The notes beneath the pieces were generated by a model, which saw only the letters and a list, made by a program, of their open reading frames with translations, searched no databases and was not told the DNA's origin. A stretch of DNA of 64,000 bases from Melieria omissa (taxonomy: Eukaryota; Arthropoda; Insecta; Diptera; Ulidiidae), in assembly GCA_963971225.1 (NCBI GenBank), contig OZ020268.1, positions 60,263,900 through 60,327,899 of the forward strand. Direction: 5' to 3'. The position numbers were made by a program, and so were the translations under genes. Below are positions 33,198 through 44,299 of this stretch, piece after piece. The first letter of the stretch is position 1; every line of letters begins with the position of its first letter.

Positions 33198-34178
33198 CAT
33201 GGTACAATAACAAGATATGCCAGATAGGGAGAGTACTCTTCATGTACTATGAGATGTGAATGTCAAACAACAAAAATTAGAGGTGCTGCACAGAAAATAC
33301 TGAAAAGCATACAGTTTTCAGAATACACAGAAAAACTTTAATAGTTATCTTTTTCTTTGCAAAAAGTACAAAAATGCTCATATTTCTGCCAAAAATAAGT
33401 TTTGGACGTAAATAACATGTCCGGTACCAGCTACTTGCGGAAAAATAGAAACAAATTAATTATGTTATTGTCTTCAACAGTTTTTTTTTATTAGAAGTTT
33501 TTTTTAAGTTCAATTTCTTTGAGTTTTTTGTTTAAAAATTTGATTCTGAAAAAAATTCTGCATTTGAAAAACAAACTTTTTACATTTTCTGGTACGCAAA
33601 TATCTTTGCTACTTTGTAGTAGCATTTCTCTTAGTGCGTGCTTCTGCACAACGCATACGAATTTCCCGGCATTATTAATTCACACGGACGATTTTGAATT
33701 TAAAAATGTTCAACACTCAATCACTTCTTGAAATGAAAAGCACAGAATCACAGCAAGGCGAAAAAGTTCCCAAAGCACAAATTAAAAATAACGGCATAAA
33801 ATGTCATCATAAGTCGGCGGAACATGCATGAAAAGAGAGAAAAGAAAAAGTCTTGCTTCGTGGAAAAGTGCACAAAGTCCAGAGCAAAGAAAGTCCAAAG
33901 AATAAACATAAATATAAATTATTTTTACTTATTTTTTTTGTCTTTCCTGTAAAATTTGAAAAAGTGGATTTAGCACCTTTTCACTCTAAGGCAGCTAGTG
34001 CATATTTCTTGTTTGTTTAGCATGAACATTTCCAAAAGGTATGGTATGCATGGAAAAAGGCACTAAATTTCTAGCGTACACGCAACTCCAGTAGCTCTGT
34101 TTGACAGCATTTCCAAATGTAAACAAACGAAAAAAGAGGAAGATTCGTCTACTTGGCATACCTTGTTATTGTACCATG
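33198..34178. mobile_element. MITE (CATGGTACAATAACAAG ends)
   Basis: CATGGTACAATAACAAG near 33198 is inverted at 34162-34178, and pairing continues to about 25 bp (TATGCCA both sides). The 0.98-kb interior has no recognised coding sequence. It is the first of three neighbouring MITEs with loosely similar ends. Confidence 0.78.
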
Positions 34179-34212
34179 ATCTCTACCTTCTATTTTTGTA
34201 TCATGGTTGTAG

Positions 34213-34662
34213 CCATAGTCAAATTAATAAAGTGTGCCAGATAGCAGGAACTCTCTCTTCATCGTACACTTATTTTCTGACAGTTAATGTAATTTTGCTG
34301 GCACATGTCAGAGTTCATAACCCGTCGGTGCTGCATGAAAAAATTTCCAAATAAATTGTAGTTTGAAAATACGTTCTGCACCAAAACCGAAACCAAAATT
34401 GCAACTACATGCCAGGAAAAACGTGCTGTCTCTACAAAAAATCGCACGGCAATGCTGTTTCTATGTTTTTCCAACATAAAATACATTACGAAAATATATA
34501 TTTCTGGAGTACTGAAAGTAAATTTTCAATTTTGTGGTATTTCAGCGACAACAAAAATAAAGGTTAATGAACTGACACAAATAAATTGACACATTGACAA
34601 TTTCTACTCAGAGAAATAAGTGTACGTCATCTACCTGGTACACTTTATTGATTTCACTATGG
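34213..34662. mobile_element. MITE (CCATAGTCAAATTAATAAAG ends)
   Basis: CCATAGTCAAATTAATAAAG at 34213 pairs with the inverted right end (CCATAGTGAAATCAATAAAG on the minus strand, ending at 34662), continuing into GTGTRCCAG. Both flanks contain TTTTTGTATCATG sequence (about 34194 and 34674), which may reflect a duplicated host segment. Confidence 0.72.
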
Positions 34663-34817
34663 TATATATATATATTTTTGTATCATGCTATGGTTGTAGC
34701 TACTTCAAAACTTATGGCAGTCAGGTCAGACACATTAAAGCAACATTGTTAACAACAAAAAGCCAAAAACAAAAAGATGTACATACATATAATTATTGTT
34801 TATTTCTACGTTCTAAT

Positions 34818-35485
34818 CATAGTCAAATAATAAAGTCATCCCGATAGAGACATTTTATGTCAAGTACTCTTATTTTGACAACTGTTCTCTCAAAGTATTT
34901 TGAATTCAACTCATTCGAATTTTTTTTCGGTTTTAACCCTTTTTCAAATGTGTATTCAAATAGCTATAAGCAATGAATTGTATATTTTGTATATTTATAC
35001 AAATATACAGAAAACACATAAACATAGATATGCAAGGGTGATACGTATCATATAAAGAAATTATTTAAATAGTGCGAATGGGTTTTACGAAACAGCTTCA
35101 AAAAGTTATCATCTAAATGTAATGCCTTCATCAATGTCTTCAGGTGCAGCGTTCATCTATTTCACTGGGTACACAAAACATTGAAATTTGTTGGTGCCTT
35201 GTGGTTTTGCAACTGCAGCACGTCGCTGACATTTTTGATTTTCACTGCAATGCACTTCAGTTAAAATTTTCAAATAAATTTTCAATCAAATATTTTTGTA
35301 ATATTTTATATTATGAATGAAAAGGTTAAAATTTGACAGAAAAATTTCATTCATGTGAGAATCATAGTGAATCATAATTTCACTATGGTGAGAATGTAGA
35401 GAAAACATAAATGCCAGCTATCAAAATAAGAGTACGTAAACAAATAGACGTCACCTATCGGGATGACTTTATTATTTGACTATGG
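34818..35485. mobile_element. MITE (CATAGTCAAATAATAAAGTC ends)
   Basis: CATAGTCAAATAATAAAGTC at 34818 is exactly inverted at the right end (to 35485), with perfect pairing for about 30 bp through ATCCCGATAG. The right end lies about 150 bp upstream of the XRCC1 start codon, so the element probably occupies part of that promoter region. Confidence 0.82.
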
Positions 35486-35639
35486 TTCTAATAAAAACAA
35501 GTTCATATACATGATTTCATAGCACTGCCGGCCGCCTGACGAGCAAACGCGATAACAGCTGTTTAATTTGTTTGACTTTTGCTTGGCGCGAAAAGAGATA
35601 TTTCTGTAAGAAATTCTTAGCTGCAAGGAGCATTGGAAA

Positions 35640-37799
35640 ATGCCGTTTGCCAAAATAAAATCCATTTGGGAAGTAAGCAGTGAAGATTGTGTAAGTTATA
35701 GTTTAATACTTACATTTAGATGAAGATGTATAAAAGTCTTAATGTTTCACACACGCACTGTTAGAATCACTTGGCCGAGAATTTGGTGCGCCAGACCGCC
35801 AAGAAATGGAAAACTAAAACGGCTGGCGAAAAAACGGCTTACGTGATTTTGGAGCTGGAGGAACCGCAGCAAATTACAGGGATCGATATTGGCAACGAAC
35901 ATTCAGCATTTGTGGAGGTTTTGGTGGGGCGAGCGGGATGCACGCCAAATGATTTCAAGGTAACAAAAAATAAATATTTGTATTAATATGTAAATCGTTC
36001 CCTTTCATTTTGTGTAGGAAATACTAATCACTTGTTCCTTTATGACGCCAAGTGAGAGTCGCAACTCGACGAACCCGAATCGTGTGCGTTGCTTTAATCA
36101 GGAGGCTTTAGTAAGCACTGTGGCCTCTAATAAGTGGCAGCTTGTGAAAGTGGTATGCACTCAGCCGTTTAACAAGCAAGTTCATTACGGCCTTTCATTC
36201 ATAAAGCTGCATGTTAGCGAAGTTTCAACGGCGAGCACTGCCATCTCCAAGATACTGGTGCCAGAAAAATTCCTAGAAAGGAAATTTTCCACAGATCTAA
36301 ATGAAACTGCACCAAAAAGGCCGAATTTGGGGTCGTTCAAAATGCGTGAGGATTCGCCCGATTCTGAATCAGAGAGTAGCAAGGCTTTGTTCAGTCGTTG
36401 GAAAGCTTCAAGTAGTAGTCTCGCCCGTACCGCAACTCCTAGTGGGGCGTCAGCTATTTGCGAAACGCGAATACACCCGATATTATGCCGGTTGAGCGCG
36501 CAAGACACTTGCAAATTAATATTGAAGCCTGTCTCTGCCGCTTTAAATGGCGGAGAAAAGTCTCAGATTTTAGATCGGAATCGTGACAGTCTGATGTTCG
36601 ATGAGGAGAATGACGACAATATTATCACCCTTCGAGAGCAGCGTTTGCAAAAACAAATTGAAATCGACAAGGAGCGACTACGCCTCGTCAACGATCAAAT
36701 AAAGAAAGACAAAGAAAAGCCGAAAGGCACGTCGACAGGCTCACGGTCGCCGGATTTCAGGGAGCCAACGGCAGAATTGGGAAAAACTGGTTTAGCTACG
36801 GATAACGAGACGCAGAAATTAAGCAAAAAACGCCCCTCATCACCAAATGATAGAGCGGCAAAAAAGATTCAAACTGATAAATGCAGGCAGTATCGTCCTT
36901 TTAATCAGCTTTTACGTGGTGTGGTTTTGGTTATCAGCGGTATACAGGTAATAAGAAATATGACAACCATTCATGAATTGGGCTAAAGAGCGCTTAATTG
37001 AGCTAATTGTCTCTCTACTTCGTCCTCATAGTCAATTATTACTTATATTTTAATACATTGGAAGTGAACTTTTTTTAAAATTTAATTACAGAACCCGGAT
37101 CGGGCGGACTTAAGGACTAAAGCCATGGCGTTAGGAGCGAAATACAAAAGTGATTGGGAACCGGGGTGCACACATTTAATGTACAGTTCTTGTTGATTTT
37201 TGAAGCAAGTCTTTTTTTCAACAATATCTTCTTATTTTAGCTGTGCTTTCAAAAACACCCCGAAGTACAACCAAGTAAGGGGTAAAGGGAAAATTGTTAC
37301 GCGTAGCTGGATTGAAAAGTGTTACGATTTGAAAAAGTATTTGCCGTGGCGGCGATATGCTCTGGACAGTACTGATTTAACGAAACCTGACAGTGAAGAG
37401 GAGATATGGGAAGAGACGCTAGCTGCCGTGCAGTTGGATGATGAAGAACCCCCAACTTCACAAGCTCGTACTGCCGGTAACATTGCACGTGTGAATGCGC
37501 GTGATTTGGCAGAATGCGAAGATATGGCTTTGCAAACACTTACTTCAGGGAGTGACACAGAAGATGAAATTTGTCGAGTTAAACAAAGTATGAGCGTGCG
37601 GTCTAAATATTTCATGAACATGACTTTCAAAATAGAATTTATATTTTAAGAAAATATTTCAGGTCAAGGGAATGACAACTCATTACCTAAATACGCTACA
37701 TCACCAAATAAGTTGTTGAAGACGGATGTATTCGAAATTTCAACAGACGAGGAAGATTATCTTACAGAGAAACAAGAAAAACTCAACATGGTTGTATAA
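35640..37799 (+). CDS. XRCC1: DNA single-strand-break repair scaffold XRCC1
   Basis: Six GT-AG exons: 35640-35690, 35765-35959, 36018-36947, 37092-37180, 37241-37587, 37663-37799, giving 582 residues in one continuous frame. Residues about 1-150 form the XRCC1 N-terminal domain (HLAENLVRQTAKKWKTK, ITGIDIGNEHSAFVEVLVG, SFMTPSESRNSTNPNRVR, YGLSFIKLH), which binds DNA polymerase beta in vertebrates. A long polar linker precedes a BRCT domain at about 375-465 (LRGVVLVISGIQ, then ALGAKYKSDWEPGCTHL, CAFKNTPKYNQV, VTRSWIEKC). An acidic SGSDTEDE stretch near residue 532 looks like a CK2 site of the kind that recruits FHA-domain end-processing enzymes. A second BRCT, present in vertebrates for ligase III, is not seen. 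Possible AATAAA poly(A) signal about 50 bases after the stop. Confidence 0.96.
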
Positions 37800-38122
37800 C
37801 CTAGTCGAATGTAATAACATTGGAACAACTATTCTGTAGAACTTTATTGAAAATAAATGAAAGATTAAAATTTCATAACAAAGAACTACTACTAAGAAAG
37901 ACAGGTACTAAAGCACATGGGCATCTCCCAAAAAAGGTATACCGCGAGTGAAAAATTCAAACTGATCAGAAAAACTTTTTATTAGCCAATAATAAGGCTT
38001 AAGTATCTATTGTAATAGCTGTACATATGGCATTGCCACTGTGGCAATGTTATATTATGTGACTGGCAATGCCGTCATGATTGTAGTTTGTAAGCATAGT
38101 GGAATTATACTATTATATAATA
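37800..38122. other. XRCC1 3' region
   Basis: AT-rich. It contains a short inverted motif, GGCATTGCCACTGTGGCAATG, near 38025 followed by another GGCAATGCC at about 38066, possibly a small hairpin. No gene. Confidence 0.4.
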
Positions 38123-38663
38123 GGGCAGTTCACGATAACGTGCAAACGGTCTGGCATCATGACATTTGCAAAATGTGATGGCAAATATTTTCAACGCAAC
38201 AACAAAATGCACACATTTGCCCATGCCGAGCAGCGGCATATTTCCCACGCTGAAACTATTGCATATTTTTCGGCATGGGCAAAACAGATTTGACAATCAG
38301 CTGTTACAGTTGTCGAGATGAAGCAGACGAAAAAGAAAATAAAAAGAGAAAAACCGAATAAAAAAGTGGACGGAGGAGGAGATTCGTACAATTTTTAGTT
38401 ATTTGCAAGAAGCGCTGGAGTTAGAGGTGTGAATTGTTTTCGGATTCCACAGCGGCAGCAACTTATGCATGCTCTTTATTCACGGTGGCTCCCACGGCGC
38501 AAATATTCTATTCTTCTTCTTGATTTATTCTTCAAAAACAGCTATCAATTTGTTCTGCAACCAAATTTGCCATGAAATTTTAAAATGTGTGCTCAATGTT
38601 TATGGCAAATTTTTGAAATGACATGCATTTGCCCAAATATTTGCACGTTATCCTGAACTGCCC
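38123..38663. mobile_element. TA-flanked MITE, 541 bp
   Basis: GGGCAGTTCACGATAACGTG (38123) pairs with the inverted right end (GGGCAGTTCAGGATAACGTG on the minus strand, to 38663), one mismatch in 20. TA lies on both sides. No transposase. Its right end directly abuts the 3' end of a LINE. Confidence 0.88.
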
Positions 38664-38769
38664 TAATGTATTATATTGTTTATTATTATTGTTTATTAAA
38701 TTAAGTCTAATCAAATTACAGACTTTGAGAAATGAGGGGTGTAAATTCAAACAAATTCGAAAAATATTC

Positions 38770-41721
38770 TTAAAGATACTTATAATTAGATACCAAGGTA
38801 CAAAATACGCTTAAAGGTAATGCGAGATCAATATCCAAAGAATTTGAGAGGCTATTGAATTCAATTAGAACTCTTGTAATAGGAGCATTTTTGGCATAAT
38901 TGGTCTGGTTAAAGCCAACATTAAAAAGATCAGACCGCCGTAGAGATCTGGCAGGAATATTAAAATTAATTTTTTCAAGAAGAGACGAGCAGTCAATAAG
39001 TCCATTCACGATATTATATAAAAATTTTAATGAGAGAAAAGATCTTATATTAAGTAGCGATTTCAAGTTTAGAAGCTGACAACGTGCGTCATAGGAGGGA
39101 ATCGGGTCTGCAAAATTCAGGGAACGAAGGGCAAAGCGAATAAAGACCTTCTGCACTCGTTCGAGTCGATTTATACTTAAGGCATAAAATGGCCTCCAAA
39201 TTACGGCTGCATATTCTAGCCTGGAACGAACAAAGGCGGAATAAAGTAACTTGAAAGTATAAGGGTCAGAGAAGGGAGAACAGTTGCGACGAACAAAGGC
39301 TAACATAGAATACGATTTGGAAATGATAGAGTCGATATGTGCAGAAAAAGAGAAGTTAGAATCGAAGAAGACACCTAGGTCTTTGATCACACTGCCCGCT
39401 TTAAGCCCCGAGTTTGAAATAAAATAGGAGGCAGGAAAATAAATACGTTTTTTAGCGAAAGTCAGTTGGAAACATTTGTTGGTGTTAAGGAAGAGACGAT
39501 TTCGGACACACCACTCATTTAAGATGTTAAGCTCAGATTGAAGCGCAGAGGAGTCCTCAGGGGTTCTAATCTCAGAGTAGATTTTAAGGTCGTCTGCATA
39601 CAATAGAAATTTGGAGGTTGAAAAGCACGTACAAACATCGTTAATAAAGAGCACAAATAATAGCGGACCTAAAATACTACCCTGGGGAACACCGGAGGTC
39701 GCCGTAAAAGGCCGGGAAGAGGTGCTGTCAAATGACACAACACAGAGACGTTCACTAAGATAGGATTTTAACCATTCAAGAAACACAGAATGAAAACCAA
39801 GACTAGACAGCTTGGCAAGTAAAATTTTATGAGAGACTCTATCAAATGCTTTAGAAAAGTCAGTATTAATAGTATCAATTTGTAAGCCCTTCTGAAAAGC
39901 CGAGATGCAGTACTCAGAAAAAACCGCCAGGTTGGATACGGTGGACCGACCAGATACAAAACCATGTTGATTGGGGATAATTATATTTTTAACCGCAAAA
40001 TAAACCTTATCTTTAATTATGGTTTCAAAAAGTTTAGAAACCGTGGATAACTTTGAGATAGGTCTATAATTTGACACATCATTTTTGTTACCACTTTTGA
40101 AAATTTTAATTGAGGCTTTTTTCCAATCTTCGATAAATACTCCAGATATAAGAGACTTATTGAAGATAATTTTCAAAGGTTCCACAAGGGAAGGACAGTT
40201 TTTTAGCAGAACAGAGGAGAGACCATCAATATCAGTTTGCGACGAAAGCTTTACATCGCGAATACCCTTTGCTACATCGTCTGAAGATAACACCAAAGAG
40301 CCAAAGTCAAGAGATGCATTAGTATTGATGGACTCATTGACTTCAAACGTGTCATCAGTAACAAAATTAGAATGAAAAAATTCTGCGAAGAGGTTTGCAG
40401 CATCCTCCAATGAGTCAGCTGATTTCCCTAAAAGGGAAACAGAGGATGGAATATTGGAGCACGTTTTTTTAGATTTAATAAAGCTCCAAAAATTCTTTGG
40501 ATTGCGTTTAATATTTCGTTCGAAACTCTATATGTAATTATTATATAGTATTTCATCCAGGTTTCTAAATTCATTAAGGTATTGAAGATATTTGTCATAG
40601 AAAACAAGGTTCTTAGTTAGTTTAAACTTTTTGTGGAACTTATTTCTCAGATTCTTAAGATGCATTAATTCTTTTGAGTACCACGGGAGCTTATACGTTC
40701 GAGTAGCAAAAATGGGGACATTAGCTAAGCAAATATCGAAGATCAAAGATTTAAATTTGCTATAACAATTGGAGACATCAGCATTCAAAAAAAGGGCGAC
40801 CCAGTCAGTATTAAGAAAAAAAGAATCAAGAGAAGCGAAGTTACACAAATTGAAATTGAAAGAAATTTTCCTGCTGGCAGAAGGCACTTCAAAAAATTTA
40901 TAAAACTCGATGTCTAAAGTTAATGGAAAATGATGCAAGTTCGACGGGGAAATTGTAGAGGAACTACGAGATAACTTAAAATTTACATTATTGCTAATAA
41001 AAATTAAATCTAAAATACGATTGAAGTTATTAACAAAGCCGTTAATCTGAGCCAAATCAATACTTAACAGATTATCAATAACAAATGTTTCGAACGGCCT
41101 ATATACATTAGACGGTGTGAGAGAAAAATTATTATCCAAATGAGACCAACAGATACCACTTAGATTAAAATCACCCAGAACACACAGTTGGTTATCACCG
41201 ACAAGGTCGTGTAACGCCAGCACATTGCTCACGTGCGATTTGTAGAGCGATTCATTGGCTGCAGGTGGGATATAGGAGCAGCACAGGAACAGCAGGCCAG
41301 ACGAACCTTGCAAGCTTACACAGAGTTGATCCAGGATAGTGTTATCATTAGCAAGTGGGATGAAAGTCGCCCGAAGTTTACGACGAAGAGCGATCATTAC
41401 ACCACCAACTCTACTACACCCAGTCATAGTAGCATCTCGGTCTTTGCGAAAGACGTCAAATAAATTAGGATCAAAATATTCCGAGTCAAAGAAGTTCGCA
41501 GTCCGCCAAGTCTCCACAATGACATAAATGTCGTGGTCCGATTGTGTGCTAAATTTTCGGACACATTCAGCTTTAGTTCTAAATCCAGAACAATTTTGAA
41601 AATACAGCTTAACTCCATTGCGCACAGGACCAGCCTTAGACGATGAAACTATCCTGTTGCCGGTTGTTGCCCTTGCTTTAGAAAAAACTGGAAAGGGCGC
41701 ACGGTCACATTTGCCGGCCAC
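38770..41721 (-). pseudogene. LINE ORF2: endonuclease and reverse transcriptase, one nonsense codon
   Basis: The frame runs from about 41721 to the stop at 38770 and is broken only by a TAG at 40528-40530; upstream and downstream pieces are in the same frame. The APE-like endonuclease shows LYFQNCSGFRTK, VETWR, CVLGDFNLSG, and LDLIF before HHFPLTL. Reverse transcriptase shows NYRPISKLSTVSKLFE, HGFVSGRSTVSN, DFSKAFDRVSH, SGVPQGSILGPLLF and LLYADDLKIYS. No RNase H. ORF2 has no ATG at its start and overlaps the end of ORF1, so it was probably expressed by reinitiation or recoding. Confidence 0.88.
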
Positions 41722-42830
41722 AATTCAGGACTAAGCAGTTTTTCAATTGCGTTTTCAGGAACACCCAGCTTAAAATTTATTCGTCTTAAAGATTCCACCG
41801 AGGTGTCTTTTTTGACAAGACTGTAGCACGAAATAACGCTCTTCTCGATGTTTGCATGCTTCATAACATACTCAATGATGTTATCAGCAGTAACAGTGGG
41901 CAAGAAAGAAGAAAGGTGCAGCCACTTAAGTCGAACAGCAACGCCAAGTTCGGAGTTGGCATTAGATCCAACAACACGCAATTGTTTAAGTCTGTTGTTT
42001 TTCTTCCCATCAGTAACCCAGCCAGGTGCAGTGGGCTGTCTGGGAGGCGAGGAGACTTCACGACGCACGGCAGCGGAATCAGCAGAATGCAGAGCAGCAG
42101 CAGAATCAGCGGAGGCAGCGGTAGCGGCAGCAGCAGTGGCAGCATAAGAGCAAGGAAGCTTTGAGTGGCCAGTAGAAACAGCAGGAAGAGAACGGTCAGC
42201 ACGAATCGAAGAAGCAGCAGCAGCAGGCGGACAATGCGCATTGGAACGGGCGGAAACGACGGGTTGAGCGTGCTCAACGACACCAGAGCGACGGGCATCC
42301 GAGGACGCAGTATTATTGTTGGAGAGAGTACGAGTGTCAGGTACCAAAGTGGCTCTCTTATCCAGAAGATCGCAGATGTTATTTCCAATGACTTTGACAT
42401 CGTTAGTTAGGACAGATAATTTAGGGACAGTATCATTGTCACTTAACTTGCGTTGTATTGAATGAAGCTCTTCTTGCAGGCATTCGAGTTTTTCGGCTAG
42501 AAGCTTTTTTTCATCTTGCAAAGAGTTCAACACAGAGAGCAAACGCGCGTTGTCAGCTCTTAGGGCGACAAGCTCACTGAAAATCGTCTTCAGCGTAACT
42601 TCTTGCTTATCACTCTTTTGCTGTTGAGAGACAATCGGTTTAGGCAGCTGAGCTTGTTGTTGCGGTTTAGGCTGATGCACTTGTTGTTGGGCTTTAGGCA
42701 GTTGAGCTTGATGTTGCGGTTTGAGCTGCAGTGCTTGTTGTTGCGGCTTAGGCTGTTGTGGTTGTTGTTGCAAAGCTAAGCTCTGGTTATTGCACTGCAC
42801 TTGTTGTGATATATCGCTGTCCGAGCACAC
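41649..42830 (-). CDS. LINE ORF1 protein, Gln-rich with coiled coil
   Basis: About 393 codons without interruption. The first 80 residues are a Pro/Gln repeat (PKPQQQ, LPKAQQQ). A strongly helical segment follows (LVALRADNARLLSVLNSLQD, then KLECLQEELHSIQRKL), predicted coiled coil. An Ala/Ser-rich linker comes next, and the C-terminal part contains LRVVGSNANSELGVAVRLKW. Coiled coil plus nucleic-acid-binding C-terminus fits the RNA-chaperone ORF1 of Jockey/CR1-type elements. No ATG is present in frame at the 5' end, so the true start may be lost or further upstream. Confidence 0.75.
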   Translation of the reverse strand: MCSDSDISQQVQCNNQSLALQQQPQQPKPQQQALQLKPQHQAQLPKAQQQVHQPKPQQQAQLPKPIVSQQQKSDKQEVTLKTIFSELVALRADNARLLSVLNSLQDEKKLLAEKLECLQEELHSIQRKLSDNDTVPKLSVLTNDVKVIGNNICDLLDKRATLVPDTRTLSNNNTASSDARRSGVVEHAQPVVSARSNAHCPPAAAASSIRADRSLPAVSTGHSKLPCSYAATAAAATAASADSAAALHSADSAAVRREVSSPPRQPTAPGWVTDGKKNNRLKQLRVVGSNANSELGVAVRLKWLHLSSFLPTVTADNIIEYVMKHANIEKSVISCYSLVKKDTSVESLRRINFKLGVPENAIEKLLSPELWPANVTVRPFQFFLKQGQQPATG

Positions 42831-42890
42831 TCGATCGGCGCGGGCGGTACACGTTAGGGGCCTCTGAATAGAATTTCGGTGCGCACTTAA

Positions 42891-43621
42891 GGGAAGGCTC
42901 CCCTGGATTTGGGCAAAAATAAGGCAAAGTTTGTAATTTTTTTGTGGGATAATGAAAAGGCGTACAAACTTCCGGTTTTGACTATTAAATTCGTCTATTA
43001 TTTAGGAGTTTAAAAAGTTAAAAAACTTGATGAAATTCAAAATGGCGGCTACAAAATGGCGATTTCCGTAGGCCTCTGCGCGCCAAACATCGCTCGAGAG
43101 CTGTAATCCTGCAGCCTCTTGTAGTGGACTGAAATCAAAAAGCATTGTCATTACTTAAAGATAACAAAATTGTCTGTGAATTGAACCAGACTCAAAAAAT
43201 TGAAACGAAAAATTCTTGCACAATGAATATTTGAAGAAAAAAGTTAAATTTTTTGCACCTTTTTTTAATTTCAACCACATTTAAAAATTAAAAATAAATA
43301 ACTATTTATGCAAATTGTAGGTTCAAGGCATACAGAAAATCAAATACATTCGAGCAGTTTTTAGATGAAGAAAATCGGATCATTAGATCAAGTCCGGTGA
43401 TTTCAGTTAGATTGGAAAAAATGGTTTCGAGATAAACGCGTTTGAAGCAAATTAGAGCAGTGGAGCGTCCCGTAGCGCGCGTGAGACAGGTGTGTTCTCC
43501 CATGAAAATACGCGTCGTATCAAAAAATCCTTTTACACACATATTCTACATATATGTAGCCTTCGTTTTATGCAAAAAAAAAAAAAACCATTTTTCGGTC
43601 CAAATCCAGGGAAGGCTCCCC
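42891..43621. mobile_element. TTAA-flanked MITE (piggyBac-like signature)
   Basis: The left end GGGAAGGCTCCCCTGGATTT and inverted right end GGGGAGCCTTCCCTGGATTT are flanked by TTAA at 42887-42890 and 43622-43625. The GGGAAGGCTCCCC/GGGGAGCCTTCCC segment is itself near-palindromic, so the two ends differ mainly by its inversion. The 731-bp interior has no transposase. Confidence 0.82.
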
Positions 43622-43625
43622 TTAA

Positions 43626-43950
43626 GCAGTCATTACAATGGTACGGTCTACCGTTTTTTTGCATAAACTCGAGGTCAGCAGGCTGAAAGTTCACGCAGTC
43701 CAAATGAAAAAATTCGTTGCATTTGGCACATTGCAGCTTCGCCTGACCTCAATCAACTTTTTGACCACAAACACACGGCATTTAGCGATAATAAAATAGA
43801 GAAAAAGTGTCCAAGTGAAAACGAGCGACTCGCCTCACTCTCGCACGCGCAGAGAAGTTGAAATAAAGAAATAAGAGACGAAACGCGGAGCACAGAAACA
43901 CGTCTGCACAGTACATTATAATGTATTAATTATATTATGTAATGTATAAT
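43626..43950. other. Intergenic; nothing recognised
   Basis: Short non-coding stretch ending in ATGTAATGTATAATG-type repeats that contain the SINE target site. Confidence 0.4.
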
Positions 43951-44233
43951 GTAATGTAGACGCTAGTTCGAATTCTGCATGTAGTAACACCTAAAAAAAT
44001 AACGGGCAACTCGTTTTCTCTTTCGGTGGCTGTCCTCTCAGCTGGAAATGGCAAACCTCTGAGAGTAAAAATTGCCTATGAAAAAGCTCCCAACCTGCCG
44101 TTCGGAACCGGCATAAAACTGTAGGTCCCTTCCACCCGCGTACAAAATTCACACGCACAACACGGGTGGTTGCGGGAAGCTAGGCCTTAGTCTCGCGTAA
44201 GCGGGCTGTCGTGCCAATCAATTAATTAATTAT
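43951..44233 (+). repeat. tRNA-derived SINE, family 1, copy 3 (5'-truncated)
   Basis: Begins shortly before the B-box-like GTTCGAATTC (43966), so the A box and most of the head are missing; body and tail are complete. An exact 11-bp duplication, TAATGTATAAT, at 43940-43950 and 44234-44244 shows that truncation happened at insertion, not later. Confidence 0.9.
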
Positions 44234-44299
44234 TAATGTATAATTCCACCATGGTTTGTAAGTTCTTTGTAAAAATGGCTGAAGTGTATCCGACGTCTA

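Larger units (their letters stand above)
38667..42860 (-). mobile_element. CR1-like (Jockey superfamily) LINE, near full length
   Basis: A minus-strand non-LTR retrotransposon with two overlapping ORFs (separate entries) and a 3' tail of ATT/ATTG repeats rather than poly(A) at about 38670-38700. Simple-repeat tails are usual for CR1-type elements. The 5' end is uncertain, just short of a MITE at 42887. ORF2 has one premature stop. Confidence 0.85.

Noticed and set aside
42610..42800. Triplet-repeat array (TTGTTG/GCTGTT)
   Set aside because: It encodes the Gln/Pro-rich N-terminus of the LINE ORF1 protein, not a free-standing microsatellite.
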